From the NCBI RefSeq assembly GCF_003610735.1, contig NZ_RAQM01000010.1, positions 163,740 through 227,739 of the forward strand: 64,000 nt of DNA, written 5' to 3'. Below the pieces are notes generated by a model, which had not been told where the DNA came from, did no database searches, and saw only the letters and a program-made list of their open reading frames with translations. The position numbers and the translations under genes were made by a program. Of this stretch, positions 55,941 to 64,000 are shown in pieces. Position 1 is the stretch's first letter. Every line of letters starts with the position of its first letter. Origin of the DNA: Tenacibaculum lutimaris (GTDB lineage: Bacteria > Bacteroidota > Bacteroidia > Flavobacteriales > Flavobacteriaceae).

Positions 55941-58796
55941 ATGAACACAAATTCATTTCAATTAAGACATATAGGTCCTCGTGTTAAAGACCAAGACCAG
56001 ATGCTTAAAACGATTGGTGTAGAAAGTTTAGACCAATTGATTTATGAAACTATTCCCGACGATATTCGTTTACAAAAAGAGCTAGATTTAGCTCCTGCCA
56101 TGAGCGAATATGAATACCTAAATCACATCAATGAATTAGGTGCTAAAAACAAAGTTTTTAAAAGTTATATAGGTTTAGGATACCACGAAGCTATTTTACC
56201 TGGTGTTATCCAACGTAATATTTTAGAAAACCCAGGATGGTATACTGCCTATACGCCTTACCAAGCTGAAATTGCACAAGGTCGTTTAGAAGCCTTGTTA
56301 AATTATCAAACAATGATTTGTGATTTAACAGGAATGGAGTTAGCTAATGCTTCTTTATTAGATGAAGGTACTGCAGCTGCCGAAGCTATGGCATTATTAT
56401 TTGATGTTCGTGATAGAGCACAAAAGAAAGCTGATGTAAATAAATTCTTTGTTTCTGAAGAAATTTTACCTCAAACCTTATCAGTATTACAAACACGTGC
56501 CATACCTATCGGAATTGAATTAGTAATTGGAAATCACCAAGAATTTGATTTCTCTGAAGAATTCTTTGGAGCAATTGTACAATATCCAGGAAAACATGGT
56601 CAAGTTTATGATTATACCGATTTTATAGCTAACTGTAATGCTAAAAACATCAAGGTAGCTGTGGCTGCTGATATTTTATCATTGGTAAAACTAAAAGCAC
56701 CTGCTCAATTTGGTGCTGATGTGGTAGTAGGTACTACACAACGTTTTGGTATTCCATTAGGTTACGGAGGTCCTCACGCAGGATTCTTTGCCACTAAAGA
56801 AGAATACAAACGTAGCATGCCTGGTCGTATTATTGGTGTAACGAAAGATGTTGATGGTGGACGTGCATTACGTATGGCTTTACAAACACGTGAACAACAC
56901 ATTAAACGTGAAAAAGCAACCTCTAACATTTGTACTGCACAGGTACTATTAGCTGTTATGGCTGGTATGTACGCAGTATATCACGGAAAAGATGGATTAC
57001 AATACATTGCTGACCGTGTTCACACAAGTACTACAACCTTAGCTAAAGCTTTAACCGATTTAGGTTTCAACCAAAAGAACACATCATATTTCGATACTAT
57101 TTTAGTAGAAGTTGAAGCGGACAAATTACGTCCTGTAGCAGAAGCAAACGGAATCAACTTTAATTATATAGATGAAAATCATATTTCAATCTCTGTAAAC
57201 GAAACAGTTGGTTTAAAAGAAATCAACGAAATCGTTGATTGTTTCGAACAAGCTTTCAATATTACAGATATTACTGTTACTAACTTTACTACTGCAGATG
57301 TAATTCCTGCGGATGTAAAAAGAGTTACTTCTTTCTTAGATAACGAAGTATTCAATACGTATCAATCAGAAACTGAAATGATGCGTTATATCAAAAAATT
57401 AGAACGTAAAGATTTAGCCTTAAATCACTCTATGATTTCTTTAGGGTCTTGTACCATGAAGTTAAATGCTGCTTCTGAAATGTTACCTTTAAGCAATCCG
57501 CAATGGGGAAATATTCACCCTTTTGCACCTTTAAACCAAGCAGAAGGATACCAAATCATGCTAAAAAACCTTGAAGACCAATTAAATGTGGTTACTGGAT
57601 TTGCAGGTACTTCTTTACAACCTAACTCAGGTGCACAAGGAGAATTTGCAGGTTTAATGGTTATTAGAGCCTATCATGAAGCTAATGGAGATACTCACAG
57701 AAATATTTGCTTAATTCCTGCTTCAGCTCACGGAACCAACCCTGCATCAGCAGTTATGGCGGGTATGAAGGTAGTGGTTACCAAAACTGATGAAAGAGGA
57801 AACATCGATGTAGAAGATTTACGTGCTAAAGCTGAAAAACATGCTGATAATTTAGCAGCTTTAATGGTAACTTATCCATCTACTCACGGAGTATATGAAA
57901 AGGCAATTAAAGAAATTACGCAAATTATCCACGATAATGGCGGACAAGTATATATGGACGGTGCTAACATGAATGCACAAGTAGGATTAACAAATCCTGC
58001 AACCATTGGTGCTGATGTTTGTCACTTAAACTTACACAAAACATTTGCGATTCCTCACGGTGGTGGTGGACCAGGTGTTGGGCCTATTTGTGTAGCACCA
58101 CAATTAGTTCCGTTTTTACCTACTAATCCAGTAGTAGCTACAGGTGGTGATAATGCCATTACAGCTATTTCAGCAGCTCCTTGGGGTTCTGCCTTAGTTT
58201 GTTTAATTTCTTATGGATACATTACTATGTTAGGTTCCGACGGGTTAACAAACTCAACCAAAAATGCCATTTTAAATGCTAACTATATTAAAGAGCGTTT
58301 AAACGGACATTACAGCACTTTATATACAGGCGAAATGAACCGTGCAGCACACGAAATGATTTTAGATTGTCGTGAGTTTAAACAAAACGGAATTGAAGTA
58401 ACTGATATCGCTAAGCGTTTAATGGACTACGGATTCCACGCGCCTACTGTATCTTTCCCTGTAGCAGGAACCATTATGGTAGAGCCAACCGAATCGGAAG
58501 GTGTAGCTGAATTAGACCGTTTTTGTGATGCGTTAATCTCTATTAGAAAAGAGATTGCTGAAGCGAGTAAGGAAAATCCTAACAACCCGCTTAAAAATGC
58601 ACCACATACGCAAGAAATGTTAACTGCTGATGAATGGGATTTACCATACTCTCGTAAACAAGCAGCATTTCCTTTAGATTATATTGCAGACAATAAGTTT
58701 TGGCCTTCAGTACGTCGTGTAGACGATGCTTTTGGTGATCGTAACTTAATTTGTTCTTGTAATCCTATTGAAGATTATATGGAAGCGGAAGCTTAA
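55941..58796 (+). CDS. gcvP: Glycine dehydrogenase (aminomethyl-transferring), P-protein
   Basis: P-protein of the glycine cleavage system, decarboxylating glycine on PLP and passing the aminomethyl group to H-protein lipoate. The PLP Lys700 is in [20 protein letters not shown]; the N-terminal half has [18 protein letters not shown] and [19 protein letters not shown]. Length 951 aa is the usual single-chain form. gcvT and gcvH are not in the window. A strong terminator follows. Confidence 0.98.
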   Translation: MNTNSFQLRHIGPRVKDQDQMLKTIGVESLDQLIYETIPDDIRLQKELDLAPAMSEYEYLNHINELGAKNKVFKSYIGLGYHEAILPGVIQRNILENPGWYTAYTPYQAEIAQGRLEALLNYQTMICDLTGMELANASLLDEGTAAAEAMALLFDVRDRAQKKADVNKFFVSEEILPQTLSVLQTRAIPIGIELVIGNHQEFDFSEEFFGAIVQYPGKHGQVYDYTDFIANCNAKNIKVAVAADILSLVKLKAPAQFGADVVVGTTQRFGIPLGYGGPHAGFFATKEEYKRSMPGRIIGVTKDVDGGRALRMALQTREQHIKREKATSNICTAQVLLAVMAGMYAVYHGKDGLQYIADRVHTSTTTLAKALTDLGFNQKNTSYFDTILVEVEADKLRPVAEANGINFNYIDENHISISVNETVGLKEINEIVDCFEQAFNITDITVTNFTTADVIPADVKRVTSFLDNEVFNTYQSETEMMRYIKKLERKDLALNHSMISLGSCTMKLNAASEMLPLSNPQWGNIHPFAPLNQAEGYQIMLKNLEDQLNVVTGFAGTSLQPNSGAQGEFAGLMVIRAYHEANGDTHRNICLIPASAHGTNPASAVMAGMKVVVTKTDERGNIDVEDLRAKAEKHADNLAALMVTYPSTHGVYEKAIKEITQIIHDNGGQVYMDGANMNAQVGLTNPATIGADVCHLNLHKTFAIPHGGGGPGVGPICVAPQLVPFLPTNPVVATGGDNAITAISAAPWGSALVCLISYGYITMLGSDGLTNSTKNAILNANYIKERLNGHYSTLYTGEMNRAAHEMILDCREFKQNGIEVTDIAKRLMDYGFHAPTVSFPVAGTIMVEPTESEGVAELDRFCDALISIRKEIAEASKENPNNPLKNAPHTQEMLTADEWDLPYSRKQAAFPLDYIADNKFWPSVRRVDDAFGDRNLICSCNPIEDYMEAEA

Positions 58797-58806
58797 TTAT
58801 AAACAA

Positions 58807-58840
58807 CAAAAAAGCCCTCGAAATTTCGAGGGCTTTTTTT
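58807..58840. terminator. Terminator after gcvP
   Basis: GCCCTCGAAATTTCGAGGGC (58813-58832) is a perfect palindrome preceded by A-run and followed by seven T; it can also terminate the leftward small gene at 58839. Confidence 0.9.
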
Positions 58841-59129
58841 ATGCTACTTTCACAATTCTTTCAAGTGGAATAATCGTAGATTCTTTTAAAATTACTGAGG
58901 TATCGGTAATACCCCAAACAGTAGTTTCTACTTTTTTTAAGCCATCCATATCCATAAAAAATATTTTTACCTTTTCTCTTTCTAGATTTCCTAAAGACAA
59001 AGCTCGCTGTAAATCAACACAACGATTTACTTTTGCTTGTTGATTTTTACATAATACTTCTTCTTTTGGAAATTTAAGGAATTTAATTTGTTCTTTAGCT
59101 ACAGTTTGAAAACTTAAGTTTGTTAACAT
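58839..59129 (-). CDS. Small hypothetical protein
   Basis: A 96-aa protein with a basic, helical middle (KEEVLCKNQQAKVNRCVDLQ) and a C-terminal strand-rich part (VETTVWGITDTSVILKESTI). The N-terminus is only weakly hydrophobic, so export is uncertain. No family recognised. It is convergent with gcvP, and its stop overlaps the terminator. Confidence 0.55.
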   Translation of the reverse strand: MLTNLSFQTVAKEQIKFLKFPKEEVLCKNQQAKVNRCVDLQRALSLGNLEREKVKIFFMDMDGLKKVETTVWGITDTSVILKESTIIPLERIVKVA

Positions 59130-59579
59130 AATTAGGGGAATTAAAAGATTACTACTTAATGAAAATAAGATTTAAGCCATAAAGCTAAAATCACATTGCC
59201 AATGTATCTATTTAAAAACTAAATTACAAATAATTTAATTAAATAAATTAAATTTTAACTCTACCGTAAAATAAAGTCATAAAAAATAACAAATTAATAA
59301 TAAACAAACCCTAAACCTAAATATTAGACAAACAAGAAAAACACAGACTTCATAATGAGAAGTAACAACAATATACCATCTCTTTTTCTCGATATACAAT
59401 AAAAGATTGCTTCGTTATCACTCGCAATAACACTCATTTTGTCATTTCGACAGAGCGATTTTATGAGCGACGAGAAACCTCAACAATGCAATTTACTCAC
59501 CATCATTTTGTTATCAATTTTATATTTTATTATATTTAAACAACTAAAAAACAAACCACTAACCCCAAACTAATTAACT
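59130..59579. other. Gene-free AT-rich gap with repeat fragments
   Basis: No convincing coding frame. The left 270 bases are very AT-rich. At 59404-59429 there is the right arm of a type A hairpin repeat and at 59441-59488 the left arm of a type B repeat. The DoxX gene starts after it. Confidence 0.6.
59441..59488. repeat. Type B hairpin repeat, half copy
   Basis: These 48 bases match 60053-60100 almost exactly (GTCATTTCGAcAGAGCGATT... core GCGACGAGAAACCTC). The facing right arm seen at 60138-60168 is absent here, so it is a half element. Confidence 0.75.
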
Positions 59580-59957
59580 ATGAAACAAAAAATTTTATTC
59601 GTACTTAGCCTACTATTCGGATTAATGTTTATCAACTCTGGGCTTAACAAGTTTTTAAACTACATGCCTGTTCCTGAAAATCTTCCTGAAAAAATGATGA
59701 GTGCTATGACCGCTATGATGGAAATAGGATGGTTAATGCCTTTAGTAGGGTTTGCAGAAATTTTAGGAGGAATATTATTCTTAGTTCCTAAAACAAGAGC
59801 TTTAGGTGCTGTTGTTATTTTTCCTATAATGATTGGAATTATACTTACTCATATTTTTCAAGCTCCGTCTGGTCTTCCTATAGCTTTAGTATTATTTGCT
59901 ATCAACCTTTGGGTAATTTATGAAAATCGCGATGCTTATCAACACATGATAAAATAA
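59580..59957 (+). CDS. DoxX family membrane protein
   Basis: A 125-aa protein with four membrane helices and the DoxX pattern: LFGLMFINSGLNKFLNYMP, MMEIGWLMPLVGFAEILGGI and a terminal LFAINLWVIYENRD. DoxX proteins are small quinone-linked or redox membrane proteins of uncertain role. It stands alone between two groups of hairpin repeats. Confidence 0.88.
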   Translation: MKQKILFVLSLLFGLMFINSGLNKFLNYMPVPENLPEKMMSAMTAMMEIGWLMPLVGFAEILGGILFLVPKTRALGAVVIFPIMIGIILTHIFQAPSGLPIALVLFAINLWVIYENRDAYQHMIK

Positions 59958-59964
59958 GAACAAT

Positions 59965-60041
59965 CGTCATTACGAAGGAGGACACGACTGAAGTAATCTA
60001 TCCGTCGAGAAACAGATTGCTTCGTTCTACTCGCAATGACG
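59965..60041. repeat. Type A hairpin repeat, copy 1
   Basis: A 77-base element starting CGTCATTACGAAGGAGG and ending CTCGCAATGACG; its ends are near-perfect inverted repeats (CGTCATTACGA facing TCGCAATGACG) and the middle GAAGTAATCT faces AGATTGCTTC. It matches 60179-60254. Confidence 0.85.
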
Positions 60042-60052
60042 ATAACTTAGAC

Positions 60053-60168
60053 GTCATTTCGATAGAGCGATTTTATGAGCGACGAGAAACCTCAACAATG
60101 GGAATTACTCATCTTGTGAAATTTAGCTCCGCTGAACCTTGTGGTTTCTCACATCCGTTCGTAATGAC
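60053..60168. repeat. Type B hairpin repeat, full copy
   Basis: Left arm 60053-60100 (GTCATTTCGATAGAGCG... GCGACGAGAAACCTC) faces right arm 60138-60168 (CTTGTGGTTTCTCAC... CGTAATGAC), giving a long imperfect hairpin around a loop of about 37 bases. Confidence 0.8.
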
Positions 60169-60178
60169 ACTTACCCAA

Positions 60179-60254
60179 CGTCATTACGAAGGAGGTATGA
60201 CTGAAGTAATCTATCCGTTGACTAGCAGATTGCTTCGTTTCACTCGCAATGACG
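60179..60254. repeat. Type A hairpin repeat, copy 2
   Basis: A 76-base element highly similar to 59965-60041 with the same inverted ends. It abuts the stop of the ABC-F gene (60258). Confidence 0.85.
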
Positions 60255-60257
60255 TTT

Positions 60258-61889
60258 TTATAAATCAATCTCCTTTAACGCTTTGATGTTATTACGTTCT
60301 AAGAATGCATCAATCGTTTCAAAGTGTTCAATAACACGTTGGTCTTTAAATTCAAATACTTTTTGAGATAGTCCTTGTAAGAAATCACGATCGTGCGATA
60401 CTAAAATCAACGTTCCATCGAAATGTAATAAGGCTTCTTTAATTACCTCTTTTGATTTTAAATCTAAGTGGTTCGTAGGTTCATCTAATATCAACACGTT
60501 TACAGGTTCTAACAACAGCTTTACCATTGCTAAACGGGTTTTCTCTCCTCCAGAAAGTACTTTTACTTTCTTTTCTAAATCATCTCCCGAGAACATAAAA
60601 CGTCCTAATATATTTTTGATTTGCGTTCTTATGTCTCCTTCAGCAACCTCATCTACGGTTTGGAAAATTGTTAATTCAGGATCTAACAATGATGCTTGAT
60701 TCTGTGCAAAATATCCCACTTTGGCATTGTGCCCTAAACCACATTCACCCTCAAAATCAATTTCTCCCATAATTGCTTTAATCATGGTTGATTTTCCTTC
60801 TCCGTTTCTTCCTACAAACGATACTTTTTCTCCACGTGCTATAGAGAAACTTGCATCTTTAAATACGGTTAAGTCTCCGTATTGTTTTGTCAACCCTTCC
60901 ACTTTTACAGGATAATCTCCTGAACGTGGTGATGGTGGAAAACGTAGTTTTAATGCTGAAGTATCTACCTCATCTATTTCTACAGGAACTAATTTTTCTA
61001 ACATTCGTTCACGAGAGGCTACTTGATTTGTTTTTGAATAGGTTCCTTTAAAACGCTCGATAAACGTTTTGGTATCAGCAATAAATTTTTGTTGTTCTTC
61101 ATAAGCTTTTAACTGATGAGCACGACGCTCTTTACGCAACTCTAAATAATGAGAATAATTCGCTTTGTAATCGTGAATGGTTCCCATCGTTACTTCAATG
61201 GTTCGGTTGGTAATGTTATCGATAAACGCTTTATCGTGCGATATTACTACTACCGCCTTGGCTTTGTTTAATAAGAAGTTTTCTAACCAAATTACCGATT
61301 CGATATCTACGTGGTTAGTAGGCTCATCTAACAAAATTAAATCGGGTTTTTGCAGTAAGATTTTCGCTAACTCAATACGCATACGCCAACCACCACTAAA
61401 CTCTGAGGTTGCTCTGTCAAAATCTTCTTGCTTAAATCCTAATCCTTTTAAGGCTTTTTCTACCTCTGCTTCGTAGTTTACATCCTCTAAAGCATAGTAT
61501 TTCTCTCCTAAATCCGAAACACGCTCAATGATTTTCATATAATCGTCCGATTCGTAATCGGTACGGGTTTCTAATTGTTTATTGAGGTCTTCCATTTCGG
61601 CTTTCATAGCAAAAATAGATGCAAATGCTTTGGACGCTTCTTCTTTTACCGTGCAATTGTCTTCCATTAACAAATGCTGAGGTAAGTAAGCGATTACGGT
61701 ATCTTTCGGACTGCGAACGCCTCCTTTAGTAGGTTTAGAAACTCCTGCTATAATTTTCATCATGGTGGATTTTCCTGCACCGTTTTTACCCATTAAAGCA
61801 ATTTTATCGTTTTCGTTTATTACAAACGAAACGTCGCTAAACAGGGTGTTACCACTAAACTCAACCGTTAATTGATCTACCGTAATCAT
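60258..61889 (-). CDS. ABC-F family ATP-binding protein
   Basis: Two fused ABC ATPase domains without membrane part, acting on the ribosome in this family. Walker A boxes GKNGAGKST and GRNGEGKST, signatures FSGGWRMRIELAK and LSGGEKTRLAMVKL, and Walker B LDEPTNHVDIES and LDEPTNHLDLKS are all present; the linker between them is the P-site motif (QKFIADTKTFIERFKGTYSK). I start at ATG 61889 (MITVDQLTVEF), giving 543 aa; the frame continues 50 codons upstream, but that part is not family-like and enters repeat copy 2. Confidence 0.93.
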   Translation of the reverse strand: MITVDQLTVEFSGNTLFSDVSFVINENDKIALMGKNGAGKSTMMKIIAGVSKPTKGGVRSPKDTVIAYLPQHLLMEDNCTVKEEASKAFASIFAMKAEMEDLNKQLETRTDYESDDYMKIIERVSDLGEKYYALEDVNYEAEVEKALKGLGFKQEDFDRATSEFSGGWRMRIELAKILLQKPDLILLDEPTNHVDIESVIWLENFLLNKAKAVVVISHDKAFIDNITNRTIEVTMGTIHDYKANYSHYLELRKERRAHQLKAYEEQQKFIADTKTFIERFKGTYSKTNQVASRERMLEKLVPVEIDEVDTSALKLRFPPSPRSGDYPVKVEGLTKQYGDLTVFKDASFSIARGEKVSFVGRNGEGKSTMIKAIMGEIDFEGECGLGHNAKVGYFAQNQASLLDPELTIFQTVDEVAEGDIRTQIKNILGRFMFSGDDLEKKVKVLSGGEKTRLAMVKLLLEPVNVLILDEPTNHLDLKSKEVIKEALLHFDGTLILVSHDRDFLQGLSQKVFEFKDQRVIEHFETIDAFLERNNIKALKEIDL

Positions 61890-61972
61890 ACAAATAATTT
61901 TAAGCGGCGAAATTAGCAAAAATGGTGTATAAGTTTGTGAAAAACTTTCACTTAGATAGTTTATTGATTTTG

Positions 61973-62063
61973 TTATATTTGAGAAAATAAAAAATTGCTT
62001 AAACTTTATATATCCCATACTATTCTCCGGATAAAACAACTAAAGTTTGGCATATAACGAGTT
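61973..62063. repeat. Imperfect-palindrome repeat, copy 2
   Basis: Matches 22281-22372 in the same orientation. AAACTTTA (62001-62008) faces TAAAGTTT (62041-62048) and TATCC (62011-62015) faces GGATA (62029-62033). It lies upstream of the WYL regulator gene, at the left edge of the terminal cassette-like patch. Confidence 0.75.
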
Positions 62064-62070
62064 GTATGCA
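62061..62070. repeat. 10-bp inverted boundary repeat, left end
   Basis: GTTGTATGCA is perfectly inverted as TGCATACAAC at 63899-63908, bracketing three genes (62102-63895). Confidence 0.55.
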
Positions 62071-62101
62071 ATATGACAAAACCTAATCAGTCAGAGAAAA
62101 A

Positions 62102-62821
62102 ATGAACGAAATTGACATTAAAAGACTTCCCAGGCTGACTGCAATTTTAACCCAATTGCAAACGAAAAAACTCATTACTGCATCAGAACTTGCTATAAAA
62201 TTCTCTGTTAGTAAAAGGACAATTTACCGAGATATTAAAGCATTGGAACAATCAGGAGTTCCAATATTAACGGAGGAAGGAAAAGGCTATACATTAATGG
62301 AAGGTTACAGAATACCACCAATAATGTTTTCAGAAAGTGAAGCCAACGCTTTGATTACAGCCGAACAATTAGTTGTGAAAAATAAGGACACCTCATTTGT
62401 AAAAGAATACACCGAAGCTATTGGTAAAATTAAATCTGTTTTAAGAAGTAACACGAAAGACAAAGCCAATTTACTTTCAAATCGGGTTGTATTTGGACAA
62501 AATGATGACTTCGTTCGCACAAGTAGTTATTTATCGACACTTCAGTTGGCATTAACCAATTTTAATCTTGTTAAAATAAGTTATTACTCGCCAAACAATA
62601 ACCAATCAACTGAAAGAACAATTGAACCATTTGCTATTTACACCACTCAAGAAAATTGGTTGCTCATCGCATTTTGTAGATTAAGAATTGATTTTAGAGC
62701 TTTTCGTTTAGACAGAATAGAAAATTTATCTGTATTAAACCAGTCGTTTGAACCACACAAAATCACCTTTGAAGAATATTTTGACATTAGTCTCAAAAAA
62801 TGTTCAATACCCTTGCCATAG
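62102..62821 (+). CDS. HTH/WYL-domain transcriptional regulator (YafY type)
   Basis: A 239-aa regulator: N-terminal HTH_11 winged helix (ITASELAIKFSVSKRTIYRD, about 24-43) and a C-terminal WYL domain (about 140-225) with KISYYSPNN, ERTIEPFAIYTTQENWLLIA and FRAFRLDRIENLSVL. WYL domains sense ligands or nucleic acids. It is followed by a GyrI-like and a DinB-like gene in the same direction and probably controls them. Confidence 0.9.
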   Translation: MNEIDIKRLPRLTAILTQLQTKKLITASELAIKFSVSKRTIYRDIKALEQSGVPILTEEGKGYTLMEGYRIPPIMFSESEANALITAEQLVVKNKDTSFVKEYTEAIGKIKSVLRSNTKDKANLLSNRVVFGQNDDFVRTSSYLSTLQLALTNFNLVKISYYSPNNNQSTERTIEPFAIYTTQENWLLIAFCRLRIDFRAFRLDRIENLSVLNQSFEPHKITFEEYFDISLKKCSIPLP

Positions 62822-62872
62822 GGTTGTCACAAGGTATTTTAAATTTGTGGTCTAACAAATAATAATCATATA

Positions 62873-63418
62873 ATGAAAAGATTTCAAATTTTGATACTTA
62901 CGGCATCTTTGCTATTCTCCATCAAAGCAATAACACAAACAAATAACTCTAAAACTATGGACAAACAAATAATTGAAAAATTTAGTGTAATAGGTATTTC
63001 GGTAAGAACAACCAATGAAAATGGACAATCTGCCAAAGATATTGAAGCATTATGGGAAAAATTTTGGGGAGAAGAAATTCAAAAACAAATTCCGAACAAG
63101 GTCAATGATGATATTTACGCAGTTTACACAGATTATGAAACAGACTTCAATGGACCATACACGCTAATTATTGGTTTGCCAGTAAGTTCATTAGAAAATA
63201 TTCCAAAAGATTTTGTCGGTATTACAATAGAAAAAGATATTTACGAAAAATTTGTTTCTAAAGGTAATATGCCAGAAGCTGTTCTCAAAACTTGGATGGA
63301 AATATGGCAGAATAAAGACTTAAAACGAACTTATAATGCTGATTTCACAATTCACGGGAAAAAATACTACGATGGAGAAAATGCCGAAGTTGAAACTTTC
63401 ATATCAGTTAAAGAATAA
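62873..63418 (+). CDS. GyrI-like/AraC effector-binding domain protein
   Basis: The part from residue 29 (MDKQIIEKFSVIGISVRTTN, ATG at 62957) is the SOUL-like small-molecule-binding domain of GyrI and BmrR: DDIYAVYTDYETDFNGPYTL, IIGLPVSSLENIPKDF, AVLKTWMEIWQN. The N-terminal extension from ATG 62873 looks like a signal peptide (LILTASLLFSIKAITQ). Either start is possible; with the longer one it would be exported, which is unusual for this family. It lies between the WYL and DinB-like genes. Confidence 0.75.
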   Translation: MKRFQILILTASLLFSIKAITQTNNSKTMDKQIIEKFSVIGISVRTTNENGQSAKDIEALWEKFWGEEIQKQIPNKVNDDIYAVYTDYETDFNGPYTLIIGLPVSSLENIPKDFVGITIEKDIYEKFVSKGNMPEAVLKTWMEIWQNKDLKRTYNADFTIHGKKYYDGENAEVETFISVKE

Positions 63419-63424
63419 GAATTA

Positions 63425-63895
63425 GTGAAAAAAACGGAACAACTAGCGCATAGGCTTCGAGAAGTTATTCTAAATGGAACTTGGATAGCAGATACAAATT
63501 ATAAAGACCTTTTGAATAATGTTGATTGGAAAATTGCTACAACAAAATTTCAGTCATTAAATACAATTTCGGCACTCGCTCAACATATTCATTACTACAT
63601 CAATGGAATTAAAAATGTGTTTTTAAATGGAAAACTTGAAATAAGGGATAAAGACAGTTTTGACTTTCCACTAATTACCTCTCAAAATGGTTGGGAAACG
63701 TTTTTAAATAGATTTTGGAGCGACACAGAAAAATTGGCGGATTTAATAGGGAAAATGGAAGAAAAAAAACTAAACCAAACTTTTGTAGATGAAAGATACG
63801 GAACATATTTGAGGAATATTGAAGGAATGATTGAACATAATTATTATCATCTTGCACAAATTATTCTGATAAAGAAAATCATATTGTACAATTAA
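63425..63895 (+). CDS. DinB/DUF1572-like protein
   Basis: A 156-aa four-helix-bundle protein of the DinB superfamily with putative metal-binding histidines: AQHIHYYING near residue 54 and MIEHNYYHLAQI near 137-148. These proteins include thiol-dependent transferases and hydrolases; substrate unknown. The start is GTG at 63425, six bases after the GyrI-like stop. The patch boundary repeat follows three bases after its stop. Confidence 0.75.
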   Translation: MKKTEQLAHRLREVILNGTWIADTNYKDLLNNVDWKIATTKFQSLNTISALAQHIHYYINGIKNVFLNGKLEIRDKDSFDFPLITSQNGWETFLNRFWSDTEKLADLIGKMEEKKLNQTFVDERYGTYLRNIEGMIEHNYYHLAQIILIKKIILYN

Positions 63896-63898
63896 TAC

Positions 63899-63908
63899 TG
63901 CATACAAC
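63899..63908. repeat. 10-bp inverted boundary repeat, right end
   Basis: TGCATACAAC, inverse of 62061-62070. A related sequence CTGCGTACAAC occurs at 23538-23548 at the edge of the other cassette-like patch. Confidence 0.55.
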
Positions 63909-64000
63909 AAAGAACTGAGGTAAAAAACAAGTAAATTTTATACTTTTTTAAACCAAAGTACTTTTATAATTTGCATCATAAGGTAAACCACTTTTTACTA

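Noticed and set aside
59404..60254. CRISPR array
   Set aside because: The repeats are of two kinds, long, internally palindromic and irregularly spaced, without uniform spacers or cas genes.
60017..60286. Open frame of 89 codons between DoxX and the ABC-F gene
   Set aside because: It lies almost wholly in the type A and B hairpin repeats and has no protein-like composition of its own.
61890..62039. 50-codon N-terminal extension of the ABC-F protein
   Set aside because: It lacks similarity to the family and runs into the palindrome repeat; MITVDQLTVEF at 61889 is the usual start.
1..64000. tRNA or rRNA genes
   Set aside because: No intergenic gap contains a recognisable tRNA T-arm/acceptor pair or rRNA conserved blocks.

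Overview
The window is an AT-rich bacterial chromosome segment from a member of Bacteroidota, most likely family Flavobacteriaceae (Tenacibaculum/Polaribacter-like; the genus cannot be fixed from this sequence). Reasons: Bacteroidota-type -7 promoter boxes (TAnnTTTG) upstream of several genes, almost no Shine-Dalgarno sequences, a long SecA without the zinc finger, a fused SerB-SerA enzyme, orphan TonB/LytTR/propeller-kinase proteins, and LRR plus choice-of-anchor-D surface lipoproteins. No rRNA, tRNA, CRISPR array or recognisable transposase or integrase gene was seen.

Layout. 1-8.6 kb: secA, an LpxH-like phosphoesterase with a glycosyltransferase, ung and a MutS2 protein without Smr domain. 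8.6-13.8 kb: accessory stretch with a DUF1566 lipoprotein, a GNAT enzyme, a small Cys-containing peptide gene plus a DoxD-DoxA fusion gene with two hairpins in its leader, a DUF6892-like protein, a beta-propeller protein, and an M23 peptidase gene broken by one in-frame TGA. 13.8-22.3 kb: MATE exporter, then the core run tpx-dgkA-ftsK-lolA-lptF/G-ribBA (the RibA half of RibBA has lost its zinc cysteines). 22.3-23.6 kb: a cassette-like patch with an imperfect-palindrome repeat, an orphan TonB/MORN protein, a nested structured element and a decayed gene. 23.6-34.6 kb: membrane/zinc-ribbon proteins, NDH-2, YjbQ, a LytTR/propeller-kinase two-component pair, a secreted protein and a large surface lipoprotein. 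34.8-43.9 kb: dnaK, NUDIX/pyrE divergent pair, birA, and the rsfS-ftsH-LUD-cdsA-ACBP-YceI run.

44.0-52.9 kb: a leftward cluster for kynurenine breakdown by the 2-aminomuconate (meta-cleavage) route: kynureninase, kynurenine 3-monooxygenase, 3-hydroxyanthranilate dioxygenase, aminocarboxymuconate-semialdehyde decarboxylase, aminomuconate-semialdehyde dehydrogenase and a RidA-type aminomuconate deaminase, with an SDR of atypical active site and two small DUF proteins inserted. A divergent IclR regulator faces it across a gap carrying a perfect 17-bp palindrome. 52.9-58.8 kb: a SerB-SerA fusion, a UbiA-like membrane protein and gcvP, linking serine and glycine metabolism.

58.8-62.0 kb: a small secreted protein, a DoxX protein and an ABC-F ATPase around a cluster of two families of hairpin repeats. 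62.0-63.9 kb: a three-gene patch (WYL regulator, GyrI-like effector-binding protein, DinB-like protein) that starts with a second copy of the 22.3 kb palindrome repeat and is bracketed by a perfect 10-bp inverted repeat. The most novel-looking signal is this pair of cassette-like patches: two distant patches share a structured boundary repeat, carry accessory genes, and have no recombinase nearby.
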